Assembly: GCA_050180895.1 (NCBI GenBank)
Contig: JBFXDS010000006.1
Location: forward strand, 62,001 to 126,000
Source of the DNA: JBGPEQ01 sp050180895
GTDB lineage: Bacteria > Pseudomonadota > Alphaproteobacteria > Dongiales > Dongiaceae
DNA: 64,000 bases
Reading direction: 5' to 3'
Numbering within the stretch: position 1 is the stretch's first letter; each line of letters opens with the position of its first letter. The position numbers were made by a program, and so were the translations under genes. The notes beneath the pieces were generated by a model. That model was not told the origin of the DNA, searched no databases, and saw nothing but the letters and a program-made list of their open reading frames with translations. Shown here piece after piece: positions 1 to 7,590 of this stretch.

Positions 1-74
1 CGGCGCTCGCCCTCCTGCAACGACCGCGATCACCGAGCCCGGCATAAGCGCGGGCGAGCGCCGCTCGCCCCTAC
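1..74. repeat. Paired palindromic repeat, left copy cut by window edge
   Basis: A perfect 19-nt palindrome GGGCGAGCGCCGCTCGCCC lies at 52-70 and is followed by CCTAC. A second, partial copy in opposite orientation (CGGCGCTCGCCC) starts at base 1 and is cut by the window edge. About 40 nt separate the two. The same architecture recurs at 9466-9536, where the right-hand 23 nt (9513-9535) are identical to 52-74. This looks like a dispersed extragenic palindromic element; no gene is seen in bases 1-157. Confidence 0.7.
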
Positions 75-157
75 AGATGCCATCGCGCGCAAACGCTTGC
101 CTACGGCAGCGCCTTGGCGGGGTGACGTCAAGGGGGAGTCGATGAAGCGGCGCGGAG

Positions 158-505
158 TCAATCCTCGTCCTTGCGCGCCTTCTTGGCGGCCAGCCCGGAG
201 AGGCCCTCGCGGGCGGCGAGCGCGGCCCAGACCGCATCCGGCTTCAGGCCGCGGTCGGCCCACAGGACGAGCAGGTGATAGAGCAGGTCGGCGCTCTCCG
301 CCGCCAAGTCCTTCTTGCGGCCGCGCACGCCCTCGATCAGCGTCTCGACCGCCTCCTCGCCGACCTTCTGGGCGATCTTCTCGGTCCCCTTGGCGAACAG
401 CCGCGCCGTGTTGGAGACCGCCGGATCGGCGCCGCGCCGGCTCTCGATCACCTTGTAGAGGCGGTCGAGGACGGTGCCGTCGATGGTCTTCTTGACGCTG
501 GCCAT
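158..505 (-). CDS. hisE: Phosphoribosyl-ATP pyrophosphatase HisE
   Basis: Predicted to hydrolyse phosphoribosyl-ATP to phosphoribosyl-AMP and pyrophosphate, the second step of histidine biosynthesis, in the cytosol. The 115-residue length is right for stand-alone HisE. The MazG-like metal-binding helix is visible as GEEAVETLIE at residues 49-58 (Glu50, Glu51, Glu54), followed by the ADLLYHLLVLW helix. It starts at ATG 505. The other his genes that usually sit beside it (hisB, hisH, hisA, hisF) are absent on its upstream side, which is a 600-bp repeat-containing gap before hslV, so hisE seems detached from its operon or is its last gene after a rearrangement. Family assignment is firm; the operon context cannot be judged because the window begins just downstream. 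Confidence 0.93.
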   Translation of the reverse strand: MASVKKTIDGTVLDRLYKVIESRRGADPAVSNTARLFAKGTEKIAQKVGEEAVETLIEGVRGRKKDLAAESADLLYHLLVLWADRGLKPDAVWAALAAREGLSGLAAKKARKDED

Positions 506-940
506 GATCCCCCGAGCCGCCGAGCAGCACCGGCATGCCTACCAGATATTGTGGGGTATGTCATCAAACTCTAACGATTAGTTGATGTTGTGATGCTCTC
601 CACAGTCTCGCCAGGTGCTCAGGTCTTTTGTGCTCATCGTGGCGCTGCGTGCCTGCGCCTCGTTGTTCTCCGCCGGCCGCAGCAGTTGCGCCGTGAGATC
701 GCCGAGATCGTTGCCGCGAACGTCCGCAGCCGCTCGACCGAGGCGGCCGCCATCGCACCGCCCGTGACTTGATCTTCGCGCCTTCTACCAGGATCAGCCG
801 AAGGATTGCACCACAAAGGACTTACGAGACGCGGGGAAAGAGGCGAGCCAAATCCCCCGTTGTCGCCCGGCGAAGCCGCTATCGCGTGCACGTCTTGGCG
901 AGTCTCATCAACAGGTCACGGGAGGATGGGATCGGTGCCC

Positions 941-971
941 CTCATCCTGAGCCTGTCGAAGGACGCAGGAT
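941..971. repeat. Single copy of CTTCGACA-type palindromic repeat
   Basis: CTCATCCTGAGCCTGTCGAA followed by GGACGCAGGA. The same unit appears as inverted pairs at 3064-3150 and 4021-4104. Here only one arm is present. It is extragenic, so probably a REP-like dispersed element. Confidence 0.65.
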
Positions 972-1000
972 GGTCATGTAGTATCGCCGATATGAAACCT

Positions 1001-1071
1001 TTCTCCGCGTCCTCCGCGGCTCCGCGTGAACATCATTTTTTCTTCGTGCTCTCCGTGCCCTCGTGGTGAAC
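1001..1071. repeat. Tandem CTCCGCG/CACGGAG low-complexity element
   Basis: Two units of about 30 nt (1001-1030 and 1041-1070), each ending in GTGAA and built from short CTCCGCG or CTCCGTG words. On the minus strand this reads as ACCACGAGG, CACGGAG and GCGGAGG words. A related element is at 3291-3336. It sits just upstream of hslV and has no reading frame of interest. Confidence 0.5.
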
Positions 1072-1118
1072 CTTCCTTCCGCTTGCGGCCGCACCGCCGG
1101 TAGCCTATCTGGGAGGGA

Positions 1119-1667
1119 ATGTTGCAGTCCCAGTTTCCGCAATGGCACGGCACGACCATCCTCTGCGTCCGCAAGGACGGCCGGGTCGTCGTCGCCGGCG
1201 ACGGCCAGGTCACCCTCGGCAACACCGTCGTCAAGTCCAACGCCAGGAAGGTGCGCCGCCTCGGCAAGGGCGACGTCGTCGCCGGATTCGCCGGCGCCAC
1301 GGCCGACGCCTTCGCCCTGTTCGAGCGGCTGGAGGCGAAGCTGGAGCAGCATCCGGCCCAGCTCGCGCGCGCCTGCGTCGAGCTGGCCAAGGACTGGCGC
1401 ACCGACCGCTATCTGCGCCGGCTCGAGGCGATGATGGCCGTCGCCGACCGCCAGGTCAGCCTGGTGCTCACCGGCACCGGCGACGTGCTGGAGCCCGAGG
1501 ACGGCCTCATCGGCATCGGCTCCGGCGGGTCGTTCGCGCTCGCCGCGGCGCGCGCCCTGATCGACCGGGACGGCCTGTCCGCCGAGGAGGTCGCGCGCCG
1601 CGCCATGGACATCGCCGCCGACATCTGCATCTACACCAACCGCAACATCGTGCTCGAGAGCCTATGA
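1119..1667 (+). CDS. hslV: ATP-dependent protease subunit HslV
   Basis: Proteolytic subunit of the HslUV (ClpQY) complex, a bacterial proteasome-like two-ring protease in the cytosol. The 182-residue protein has the family's HGTT processing site: cleavage after Gly11 would expose Thr12 as the N-terminal nucleophile, so a ten- or eleven-residue propeptide is present, as in other alphaproteobacterial HslV. The conserved VVVAGDGQVTLG and VLTGTGDVLEP segments are visible. ATG 1119 has a strong GGAGG at 1112-1116 but only 2 nt away; the in-frame TTG at 1122 would be better spaced, so the exact start is open by one codon. The stop overlaps the ATG of hslU (ATGA), which indicates translational coupling. 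Confidence 0.96.
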   Translation: MLQSQFPQWHGTTILCVRKDGRVVVAGDGQVTLGNTVVKSNARKVRRLGKGDVVAGFAGATADAFALFERLEAKLEQHPAQLARACVELAKDWRTDRYLRRLEAMMAVADRQVSLVLTGTGDVLEPEDGLIGIGSGGSFALAAARALIDRDGLSAEEVARRAMDIAADICIYTNRNIVLESL

Positions 1668-3025
1668 ACGACAGCCCGCCGCCCGCCGCACGGCCGCCGC
1701 AGGGCGAGGAGGCCGCCGGCTTCAGCCCGCGCGAGATCGTCTCCGAGCTCGACCGCTTCATCGTCGGCCAGCACGACGCCAAGCGCGCCGTCGCCATCGC
1801 CTTGCGCAACCGCTGGCGCCGCCAGCAGCTGCCGGAGGAGCTGCGCGAGGAGGTGCTGCCCAAGAACATCCTGATGATCGGCCCCACCGGCGTCGGCAAG
1901 ACCGAGATCGCGCGCCGCCTGGCCAGGCTGGCGCAGGCGCCCTTCATCAAGGTCGAGGCGACCAAGTTCACCGAGGTCGGCTATGTCGGCCGCGACGTCG
2001 AGCAGATCGTCCGCGATCTCCTGGAGATCTCGCTGCACATGACGCGCGAGCGGCTGCGCCGGCAGGTCGAGGCCAAGGCCGAGCTGCAGGCCGAGGAGCG
2101 CGTGATCGACGCGCTGGTCGGCGAGGCCGCGAGCGCCGACACGCGCGGCAAGTTCCGCCGCATGCTGCGCGCCGGCGAGCTCAACGACCGCGAGATCGAG
2201 CTGAACGTGAAGGAGCCCGCCAGCGCCGCGCTGCCGACCTTCGAGATCCCCGGCATGCCCGGCGCCAGCATGGGCATGATCAACCTGAACGAGATCCTCG
2301 GCCAGGCCTTCGGCGGCCGCACCAAGCCGCGCCGGCTGAGCGTGGCCGACTCCTACAAGGTGCTGATCGCCGAGGAGAGCGACAAGCTGCTCGACCCCGA
2401 GGCGGTGAAGGCCGAGGCGATCGCCGCGGTCGAGCAGAACGGCATCGTCTTCCTCGACGAGATCGACAAGATCTGCGGCCGCTCCGAGCATCGCGGCGGC
2501 GCCGACGTGAGCCGCGAGGGCGTGCAGCGCGACCTGCTGCCGCTGATCGAGGGCACGACCGTCAGCACCAAGCACGGCCCGGTCAAGACCGACCATGTGC
2601 TGTTCATCGCCTCCGGCGCCTTCCACATGGCCAAGCCCGCCGACCTGCTGCCGGAGCTGCAGGGCCGGCTGCCGATCCGCGTCGAGCTCAGCGCGCTGTC
2701 GCGCGACGACCTCAAGCGCATCCTGACCGAGCCCGAGGCCAGCCTGATCAAGCAGTACAAGGCGCTGCTGAAGACCGAGGAGGTGACGCTGGAGTTCGCC
2801 GCCGAGGCCGTCGACGCGCTCGCCGACCTCGCCGCCGAGATCAACAAGAGCGTCGAGAACATCGGCGCCCGCCGCCTGCACACGGTGATGGAGCGCCTGC
2901 TCGAGGACATCAGCTTCACCGCCACCGACCGCGCCGGCGCCACCGTCACCATCGACGCCGCCTATGTCCAGGAGCGCGTCGCGCCCCTGGCCAAGAACGC
3001 CGACCTCAGCAAGTTCATCCTGTAG
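1664..3025 (+). CDS. hslU: ATP-dependent protease ATPase subunit HslU
   Basis: AAA+ unfoldase that feeds substrates into HslV. The ATG at 1664 overlaps the hslV stop by 4 nt, giving 453 residues, normal for HslU. Visible elements are the N-terminal FIVGQHDAKRAVAIALRNRW motif around residues 32-51, Walker A GPTGVGKT at 73-80, Walker B GIVFLDEID in the middle, the large I-domain insertion between them, the sensor/box segment NIGARRLHTVMERLLED, and the C-terminal tail KFIL that docks into HslV. An open frame continues upstream through hslV in another phase and must not be read as an N-terminal extension. hslV and hslU form a two-gene operon. Confidence 0.97.
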   Translation: MNDSPPPAARPPQGEEAAGFSPREIVSELDRFIVGQHDAKRAVAIALRNRWRRQQLPEELREEVLPKNILMIGPTGVGKTEIARRLARLAQAPFIKVEATKFTEVGYVGRDVEQIVRDLLEISLHMTRERLRRQVEAKAELQAEERVIDALVGEAASADTRGKFRRMLRAGELNDREIELNVKEPASAALPTFEIPGMPGASMGMINLNEILGQAFGGRTKPRRLSVADSYKVLIAEESDKLLDPEAVKAEAIAAVEQNGIVFLDEIDKICGRSEHRGGADVSREGVQRDLLPLIEGTTVSTKHGPVKTDHVLFIASGAFHMAKPADLLPELQGRLPIRVELSALSRDDLKRILTEPEASLIKQYKALLKTEEVTLEFAAEAVDALADLAAEINKSVENIGARRLHTVMERLLEDISFTATDRAGATVTIDAAYVQERVAPLAKNADLSKFIL

Positions 3026-3063
3026 CCCGCACCGACGGCGGATGTGAGCGTTGGATCGGCGCC

Positions 3064-3150
3064 CTGCGTCCTTCGACACGCTCAGGATGAGGGGCTTTCC
3101 TCGTGCCAGAAAAATTGCCCTTCATCCTGAGCGTGTCGAAGGACGCAGGA
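3064..3150. repeat. Inverted pair of CTTCGACA-type repeats
   Basis: The left arm at 3064-3093 contains CTTCGACACGCTCAGGATGA; the right arm at 3121-3150 is its inverse complement with the same flanking GGACGCAG. The arms are separated by a 27-nt spacer. As RNA it would form a long cruciform-like hairpin. It lies just after hslU and could also act as a transcript end, though no T-run follows. Confidence 0.7.
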
Positions 3151-3290
3151 TGGACCCTGTGAGGGCGCGGCGCGCGCTGGCGGCCCTGTCGCACGGTGGC
3201 CGGCCGGCGTCTCCGGCGCGCGGCAGAAGGGGGAGGAAAGAAAACCCAAGCCTCCTTGCCCGCGCAGCAGGCCGAAAGGTTAATGCCCGT

Positions 3291-3336
3291 ATTCCTCCCT
3301 GCGCCCTCTGTGCTCTGCGGTAAATCTTCCTTTGCG
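3291..3336. repeat. Purine/pyrimidine low-complexity repeat
   Basis: Contains CTCCCTGCGCCCTCTG and TGCTCTGCGGTAAA. Read on the minus strand it is a string of CGCAGAG, CACAGAG and GCGCAGG words, the same style as the element at 1001-1071. No coding function is seen. Confidence 0.4.
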
Positions 3337-3588
3337 GGGCGCGGCGGATCCCCGTTAACCCGGCCCTTGCGTCGATCCGGCCATCCCGACCCGGGCCGAC
3401 GGTCGGATTTCGTCGTGCTTGCATGCCATTTTTTAACGAAATGCGCAGTAGACTCGCGGATTGCAACGGGACTTCCAGCATTTCCGGGAGCCTGCCGCGC
3501 GCCGGTGGCGATCCGTCCCACAGCCCTCGGAGGATATGTGAGCCAGCAGAACGGAACCGCCGCCGCCCGGCGCACGCTGCCGGAGACG

Positions 3589-3954
3589 ATGCCCAAGACG
3601 ATCCTCATCGTCGAGGACAACGATCTCAACATGAAGCTCTTCCACGACCTGCTGGAGATGCGCGGCTACAGCGTGCTGCAGGCGCGCGACGGCGTCGAGG
3701 GGCTGCGGCTCGCCCGCGAGCATCGCCCGGACTTGATCGTCATGGACATCCAGCTTCCCGGCGTCTCCGGCCTGGTCGTCGCCAAGTCGATCAAGGAGGA
3801 CGCCGAGCTGAAGTCGATCCCGATCATTGCCGTCACCGCCTTCGCGCTGAAGGGCGACGAGGACCGCATCCGCGAGCATGGCTGCTCCGCCTATCTCGCC
3901 AAGCCCATCTCCACCCCCGTCTTCCTGACGACCGTCGCGCAGCATCTGGGCTGA
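3589..3954 (+). CDS. divK: DivK-like single-domain response regulator
   Basis: A stand-alone receiver of 121 residues resembling DivK, the cell-cycle regulator of alphaproteobacteria that is phosphorylated by PleC/DivJ-type kinases and acts on the CckA-CtrA pathway. Asp10 and the preceding Glu9, the phospho-acceptor Asp53 in VMDIQLPG, Thr83 and Lys105 in AKPIS are all present, and no output domain follows. The N-terminal run VEDNDLNMKLFHDLLE is characteristic of DivK. ATG 3589 fits the family length. A GTG at 3538, in frame and preceded by GGAGG 4 nt upstream, would add 17 residues and is a real alternative. No kinase or PleD gene is adjacent. Orthology to DivK is inferred from sequence style only. 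Confidence 0.85.
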   Translation: MPKTILIVEDNDLNMKLFHDLLEMRGYSVLQARDGVEGLRLAREHRPDLIVMDIQLPGVSGLVVAKSIKEDAELKSIPIIAVTAFALKGDEDRIREHGCSAYLAKPISTPVFLTTVAQHLG

Positions 3955-4020
3955 CCGGCGCTCGGCCGGTTCGCCTGCCATTCCGCGACATCCTCGTAGG
4001 CACCGCGCCGCAAGACCAGC

Positions 4021-4104
4021 CTGCGTCCTTCGACAAGCTCAGGATGAGGAGAAGTCTTGGTGGCACAAAGAAGACCCTCATCCTGAGCTTGTCGAAGGAC
4101 GCAC
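4021..4104. repeat. Inverted pair of CTTCGACA-type repeats
   Basis: Left arm 4021-4050 (CTGCGTCCTTCGACAAGCTC then AGGATGAGGA) and right arm 4075-4104, its inverse complement, with a 25-nt spacer. It has the same construction as 3064-3150, and the two spacers share a TGCCA/TGGCA and AAAGAA-like core. It lies between the receiver gene and the convergent acetyltransferase gene. Confidence 0.7.
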
Positions 4105-4179
4105 GTCGGCGATCCCCGTCTTCTGGAAGGAATTGATGGTGCGTTCACGAGCATGGGACGTACGGCGCTTGCCGCTGTC

Positions 4180-4992
4180 TCAGTCGGCGCACAGCGTCGC
4201 AAAATTCCGTTCCATCCACTCCGCCCCGAACCGCGCCAGGCCATGCGCGTCGAGCAGGAACGAATGCGCGGCGCCGACCGGCCGCGGCGCGAGGCCGCGC
4301 GCGGCGATGTAGGCGGTCGTGATCGTCGCGAAATAATCCTCCGGCCAGTCGACGATGCCGCGGCTGTTGTCGAGCGCCGTCACCTCGACGACGCGGCGCT
4401 CGCCGTCGACCAGGACGATCTCCGGATAGCGCACGCTGCGCTTGTCCGGCACCTCCGCGAGATATTCGGCGAAATGCAGCAGGGTGACGTTCTCCGGCTG
4501 CGAGCCGAGCAGCAGCACACGGCCGCCCGCCCGGCACGGCCGGTCCAGCGGCGACTCCGGCCCGAAATAATGGTCGAGGGTCTGACCGGCGAGCAGCCAC
4601 GCGGCCCGTCGGCCGTAGGCGGCGAAGCTCCCGGTCGGGCTGCGGCTGCGGCGCACGCCCGGCCAGCTGCGGAAGCATTCGGCGAGCAGGCCGGTCTCGC
4701 GGTCGGCGCGCGACGTCAGCGGATCGTAGGGCGGCAGCGCGGCCAGCAGCAGGGCCTGCTCCGCCGCGGGCAGATCGGCGATGCCGTAGAGATCGTCGGC
4801 CCAGCCGACCACCATCAGCATCGTCCCCTCCGGCCCGACCGCCGTCATGACGGCGCGATGAACGATGTCCGGCCCGCCCGCCAGCCGGCCGATCGCCTTG
4901 ATCGAGGCATGGACCATGACGGTGTCGCCGGCCTCGAGCCCGAGCGCGGCGAGGTCCGTGATCAACTGCTCCTGTGTTACGAATCGGGACAT
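4180..4992 (-). CDS. AAC(3)-family N-acetyltransferase
   Basis: A 270-residue cytosolic protein of the aminoglycoside 3-N-acetyltransferase fold (Antibiotic_NAT family), which uses acetyl-CoA. The family signature is clear: VMVHASIKAIGRLAGG near the N-terminus, AVGPEGTMLMVVGW, the central FGPESPLDR region and LLLGSQPENVTLLHFAE, which parallels the family's substrate-side helix. ATG 4992 was chosen because the longer open frame upstream adds 44 low-complexity residues. Base composition matches the GC-rich chromosome, so this is probably a resident homologue of unknown substrate rather than a recently acquired resistance gene. Many chromosomal members of this family have no demonstrated aminoglycoside activity, and that cannot be decided from sequence. 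Confidence 0.85.
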   Translation of the reverse strand: MSRFVTQEQLITDLAALGLEAGDTVMVHASIKAIGRLAGGPDIVHRAVMTAVGPEGTMLMVVGWADDLYGIADLPAAEQALLLAALPPYDPLTSRADRETGLLAECFRSWPGVRRSRSPTGSFAAYGRRAAWLLAGQTLDHYFGPESPLDRPCRAGGRVLLLGSQPENVTLLHFAEYLAEVPDKRSVRYPEIVLVDGERRVVEVTALDNSRGIVDWPEDYFATITTAYIAARGLAPRPVGAAHSFLLDAHGLARFGAEWMERNFATLCAD

Positions 4993-5166
4993 GGCGGCGC
5001 AGTATCGCGCGGCGCGCCTGCCCGCAAAAGCCGACGGCGAACGGCAGCGCGGCGCGATGGCAACGGAGCGATGGGGGGTTCGGTTCGATGCATCGAGGGG
5101 CGGAATCTCGACCGCGTCGAGCAATCGAACATCAGGGCGAGATCGTCCGGGCGGCGCCAGCCCCGG

Positions 5167-5553
5167 TCAAGCCGGTGGCGCCTCCCTGGTCTCGAAATGG
5201 AACACCTTCGAGATAATCTGCCAGCGGCCGTCGAGCCGGATCAGGGTGAGCAGATCGGTGAAGTATTTCGGACCGATCGCACAGTTCACCCGCGCGAACG
5301 CCGTGACCGGCCCGGCGAACTCGATCGAGACGATGCTGTCGGCGCGCGTTTCGCCGCGGCTCGCCGGCGACGGCCGCTCGTCGACAATAGGGAAATATTC
5401 CTCCATCGTCCGGTAGGTGAGCGTGCCGTCCGTGGCGCAGACATACTGCGCGCGCGGATGGAACACGCTTCTCAGCCGCTTGGTGTCGCTGTGATAGAGC
5501 CCGTCGAAATACGTCGACAGAACAGCAGCGATCTCGGCATAGGCGTTCTGCAT
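5167..5553 (-). CDS. NTF2-like / putative lumazine-binding-type protein
   Basis: A 128-residue protein with the one-domain NTF2/SnoaL-like layout: an N-terminal helix (AEIAAVLSTYFDGLYHSD), then the pattern RLRSVFHPRAQYV, a central strand pair around SIVSIEFAGPVTAFARVNC, and the closing LIRLDGRWQIISKVFHFE strand. This resembles the small proteins annotated as putative lumazine-binding or DUF4440-like. The function is unknown; such folds serve as small-molecule-binding or isomerase domains. ATG 5553 is preferred over a TTG/ATG extension to 5667 with no domain character. It stands alone between the acetyltransferase and the low-GC island. Confidence 0.7.
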   Translation of the reverse strand: MQNAYAEIAAVLSTYFDGLYHSDTKRLRSVFHPRAQYVCATDGTLTYRTMEEYFPIVDERPSPASRGETRADSIVSIEFAGPVTAFARVNCAIGPKYFTDLLTLIRLDGRWQIISKVFHFETREAPPA

Positions 5554-5763
5554 GGCACGATCCTCGGCGATGGGCGACGAGACAGGACCTGGAGCGACCG
5601 AAGGAAACGCCATATCCTGCGGCCTCGCCGATTTCAAGTATCCATCTGGTAACGCATCACAATCCATGCCGCTGTAACTGTGTCCGAGCGATTACTTGAA
5701 CGGGCTTCATAGACGAGCGTGATCCTGAATCTACTCTGACCTGAAAATATCAGAGCCTTGAAC

Positions 5764-6630
5764 TCAGCCCAACCAGCGCGACGCTGTATTTGCATCCCAA
5801 AACCTGAATGAGCGGTCCTGGACGAAGCTGCCTGCTATGACAGCAGGAAACTCTCCACAGTGGTCGCGCCACGCTCTAAGTACTGGCAGCGCAGTTTGCA
5901 GGTACTGGGATTTCACGCGGCTGGGCATCGGCTTGTATCTTGGCGGCAGTGGGTCACCTCGAGTCTCGACGATGAGTCGGCGGCATTCGTCAATCTCTTT
6001 CGATTTCAGATCGCGCCAACGCTCTGCGCTCACTTCACGTTGAACAAGCTTCCACCATATCTTCCGCTCACGTACCGCCACGGATGCGGAATACTCGCTG
6101 TCGCGGCATACTGTCGTCGGGCCCATTCGCCCCGATTCCAGATCTAGCTTACCTGTCTCGTGTGGTAGTGCTTGGCCCCGCTGAAGATCACTAGCATCGA
6201 AGCCAGGTCCAACGATCTCCAGGATGGCCGACGATGCATCCAGAAGGCAGCTCACGTTGTACCCGTTAAGTAACGGATTGAGCGGCTCCAAAAGCATGCA
6301 TACTCCCTCTTGCACAAATACCGCCACCCAACGGGGGAGGGCATCAAGCTCAATGAGGAACCCGCCCTGCGCCGACCTTGGGAAACCTCGCGGACTGTCG
6401 TGCCTAAGCAAGTACTCACTCCACCCTCGTGATCGTGCGTACTGTGCAGCTGCGGCGATGGCTTCCGGCGAGGCAGATGTAAGCACGAGCCCTTCGGTGC
6501 TGGGCGCACCATTGCGAAGCAACCAGCAGATGGATCGCAGCTTTAGATATGTCGGGAACGTCGCCTCGATGCGGTCGAGATCAGTCGTGCAGCGAGAGAG
6601 CGAGAATAGGTCAGGCCGCCCTACGTTCAT
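5764..6630 (-). CDS. Unknown protein, last gene of the HIT/Nudix operon
   Basis: I do not recognise this 288-residue protein with confidence. The start at ATG 6630 overlaps the end of the HIT gene by 20 nt; an in-frame extension to 6792 lies wholly inside the HIT gene and is unlikely. Visible landmarks are EGLVLTSASPEAIAAAAQYA near residues 45-64, LLRHDSPRGFP, an aromatic/hydrophobic strand WVAVFVQEGVCMLLEP, then ILEIVGPGFDASDLQRG. The order (Arg-Asp strand, VQE strand, EP, then EIVGPG and an acidic helix) is reminiscent of the ATP-binding lobe of ATP-grasp/PEP-utilising enzymes, but I could not confirm catalytic residues. No membrane segment or signal peptide. It is in the low-GC island (one counted line, 5881-5940, is 57% G+C). 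Overlap suggests it is co-translated with the HIT protein. Confidence 0.6.
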   Translation of the reverse strand: MNVGRPDLFSLSRCTTDLDRIEATFPTYLKLRSICWLLRNGAPSTEGLVLTSASPEAIAAAAQYARSRGWSEYLLRHDSPRGFPRSAQGGFLIELDALPRWVAVFVQEGVCMLLEPLNPLLNGYNVSCLLDASSAILEIVGPGFDASDLQRGQALPHETGKLDLESGRMGPTTVCRDSEYSASVAVRERKIWWKLVQREVSAERWRDLKSKEIDECRRLIVETRGDPLPPRYKPMPSRVKSQYLQTALPVLRAWRDHCGEFPAVIAGSFVQDRSFRFWDANTASRWLG

Positions 6631-7276
6631 CGCAATGGGCGAAACTCTCGCGGCCGGTGCGGACGAGTTCCAGAAGCTGCTGTTCCTGACCTGCCAATCG
6701 CCAATCCCATCGCTTACTTCCGAGCTGGTCTGCAACAACCTTGCGCAAAGTCTGCGAGGGAAGGCGGCGACGCACCAATAGCCCTTCGGCACTCGCGAAT
6801 TCTATACAAGAGTAAGCATCCCTCAACCGCGGCAGCGCGTCCAACCCTCGAATGCACTCAGCACCAAGCAGCCCGAAAGCCATCTGGAGGCCGGTCATCG
6901 GTCGATTCGATGCGACGAGGTGCACATGCAAGTGGCTTATGGTGCATCCCATGCGCCCGTTCCCAGCCGGGTCCCCATTTTCGAAGAGCACTACGTGCTG
7001 CGCGATTCGCGATTGCATCCATGTACGAACTCGATTGCTCACGACCACTAGTTCCTCGCGAGACCTAATATCAAGCTGAGCGACCGCCGTGTGGTGAGCC
7101 TTCGATACGATCATCAGGTGGCCCTCCCCCAGCTGACCGATCGAAGGAAGCACAACGAAATTCTCGCTGGTGAGTATGATGCGGCCCCAGTCGTCTTCGC
7201 GATAGATGCTCGCGAAGCGCGAAGGAAGGCCGGCGATCTCTGCGCAGAGTTCGCACTTGAACATCACCGACTTCAT
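6611..7276 (-). CDS. HIT-domain nucleotide hydrolase or transferase
   Basis: A 221-residue cytosolic protein of the histidine-triad superfamily, which splits nucleotide phosphates or phosphoramidates (AMP-lysine, Ap4A, nucleotide-sugars and related). The triad HLHVH at residues 115-119 is intact and is followed by LVA, with the supporting Cys111-Thr-Ile-Ser before it. An N-terminal CELC (Cys8, Cys11) could contribute to a zinc site as in some HIT enzymes. The HIT domain spans about residues 8-125; the C-terminal 90 residues are unassigned and helix-rich. The start ATG 7276 overlaps the upstream stop by 4 nt and the end overlaps the downstream start by 20 nt, so it sits in the middle of a coupled operon. 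The substrate is unknown. Low GC (line 7021-7080 counted at 48%). Confidence 0.82.
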   Translation of the reverse strand: MKSVMFKCELCAEIAGLPSRFASIYREDDWGRIILTSENFVVLPSIGQLGEGHLMIVSKAHHTAVAQLDIRSREELVVVSNRVRTWMQSRIAQHVVLFENGDPAGNGRMGCTISHLHVHLVASNRPMTGLQMAFGLLGAECIRGLDALPRLRDAYSCIEFASAEGLLVRRRLPSQTLRKVVADQLGSKRWDWRLAGQEQQLLELVRTGRESFAHCDERRAA

Positions 7277-7590
7277 CCTCCGACTTCTTCGTCTCCACAG
7301 GCTGCCGCCAACTGCGCAGTCTGCTCAACAGTTTCAATCCTTGCCGCGTTCCTGAGCAACTCCTCGATCGCAACGGTGATGGCACTTCCCATTACACCTC
7401 TGCGATTTATCGTGAACTCTGGACAGTCGCTGTCACTTACGAATGGGAGATATGCCGCGAAGTAGATGTCGTCGTCAGCCCAGACAACACTCAAAGGAGT
7501 CATTCCATAAGCAGAGAACGAGAGCCTCTTGCCCTCGATATGCGGGCGGAACTCTGGATCGCTGAGGATTTGCCCTATCCGTTGATACAC
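7273..7590 (-). CDS. Small protein, probable C-terminal half of the upstream membrane protein
   Basis: A 105-residue frame from GTG 7590, overlapping the upstream frame by 16 nt and the HIT start by 4 nt. The segments LSFSAYGMTPLSVVWADDDIYFAAYLP and CPEFTINRRG, then a helix VAIEELLRNAARIE, look like the second half of the membrane-anchored PLD-like proteins whose first half ends in a VEVLLADP strand, exactly what the preceding frame supplies. The frame is open 14 codons further upstream of the GTG, to a TGA near 7635. I therefore think this and 7575-8219 are one gene broken, or read, across a one-base shift. If it is a genuine separate gene its function is unknown. It has no signal peptide. 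Confidence 0.6.
   Translation of the reverse strand: MYQRIGQILSDPEFRPHIEGKRLSFSAYGMTPLSVVWADDDIYFAAYLPFVSDSDCPEFTINRRGVMGSAITVAIEELLRNAARIETVEQTAQLAAACGDEEVGG

Larger units (their letters stand above)
506..1118. other. Gene-poor spacer between hisE and hslV
   Basis: A 613-bp region with no convincing gene. Short reading frames on both strands here (for example 564-758 and 634-891 minus, 590-772 plus) are arginine-rich and of low complexity, and match no family I recognise. The stretch 540-600 is noticeably AT-richer and may hold the hisE promoter. The right half carries one copy of a CTTCGACA-type palindromic repeat (941-971) and a purine-rich repeat (1001-1071). It may contain eroded remnants of a gene; I cannot show that. 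Confidence 0.5.
3026..3588. other. Repeat-containing spacer between hslU and divK
   Basis: A 563-bp stretch without a recognisable gene. It holds an inverted pair of CTTCGACA-type repeats (3064-3150), a CTCCCTGCGCCCTCTGTG-type low-complexity element (3291-3336) and, before the receiver gene, an AT-rich patch around 3420-3445 (TTTTTTAACGAAA) that may be part of the promoter for the downstream gene. An open frame upstream of the receiver domain (3196-3588) has no domain character. Confidence 0.5.

Noticed and set aside
564..891. Small minus-strand frames before hslV as genes or transposase remnants
   Set aside because: Arginine-rich, no recognisable motif in any frame; one tail-like frame ending at 578 is open for only about 60 codons.
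1142..1663. Open frame continuous with hslU upstream of its ATG
   Set aside because: It runs through hslV in another phase and is arginine/proline-rich. The true hslU start is the overlapping ATG at 1664.
1631..3079. Long minus-strand frame opposite hslU
   Set aside because: GC-rich third-position shadow; low-complexity Gly/Ala/Leu-rich sequence without domains.
3196..3588. N-terminal extension of the DivK-like receiver
   Set aside because: Covers repeat DNA and has no domain character; the receiver begins at 3589, with GTG 3538 as the only plausible longer start.
4180..4992. Recently acquired antibiotic resistance gene
   Set aside because: Base composition matches the chromosome and no mobile element or integron site is nearby; better seen as a resident family member.
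4153..5652. 499-codon plus-strand frame across the acetyltransferase
   Set aside because: Antisense shadow of the AAC(3) gene and the NTF2-like gene, both of which have real family motifs.
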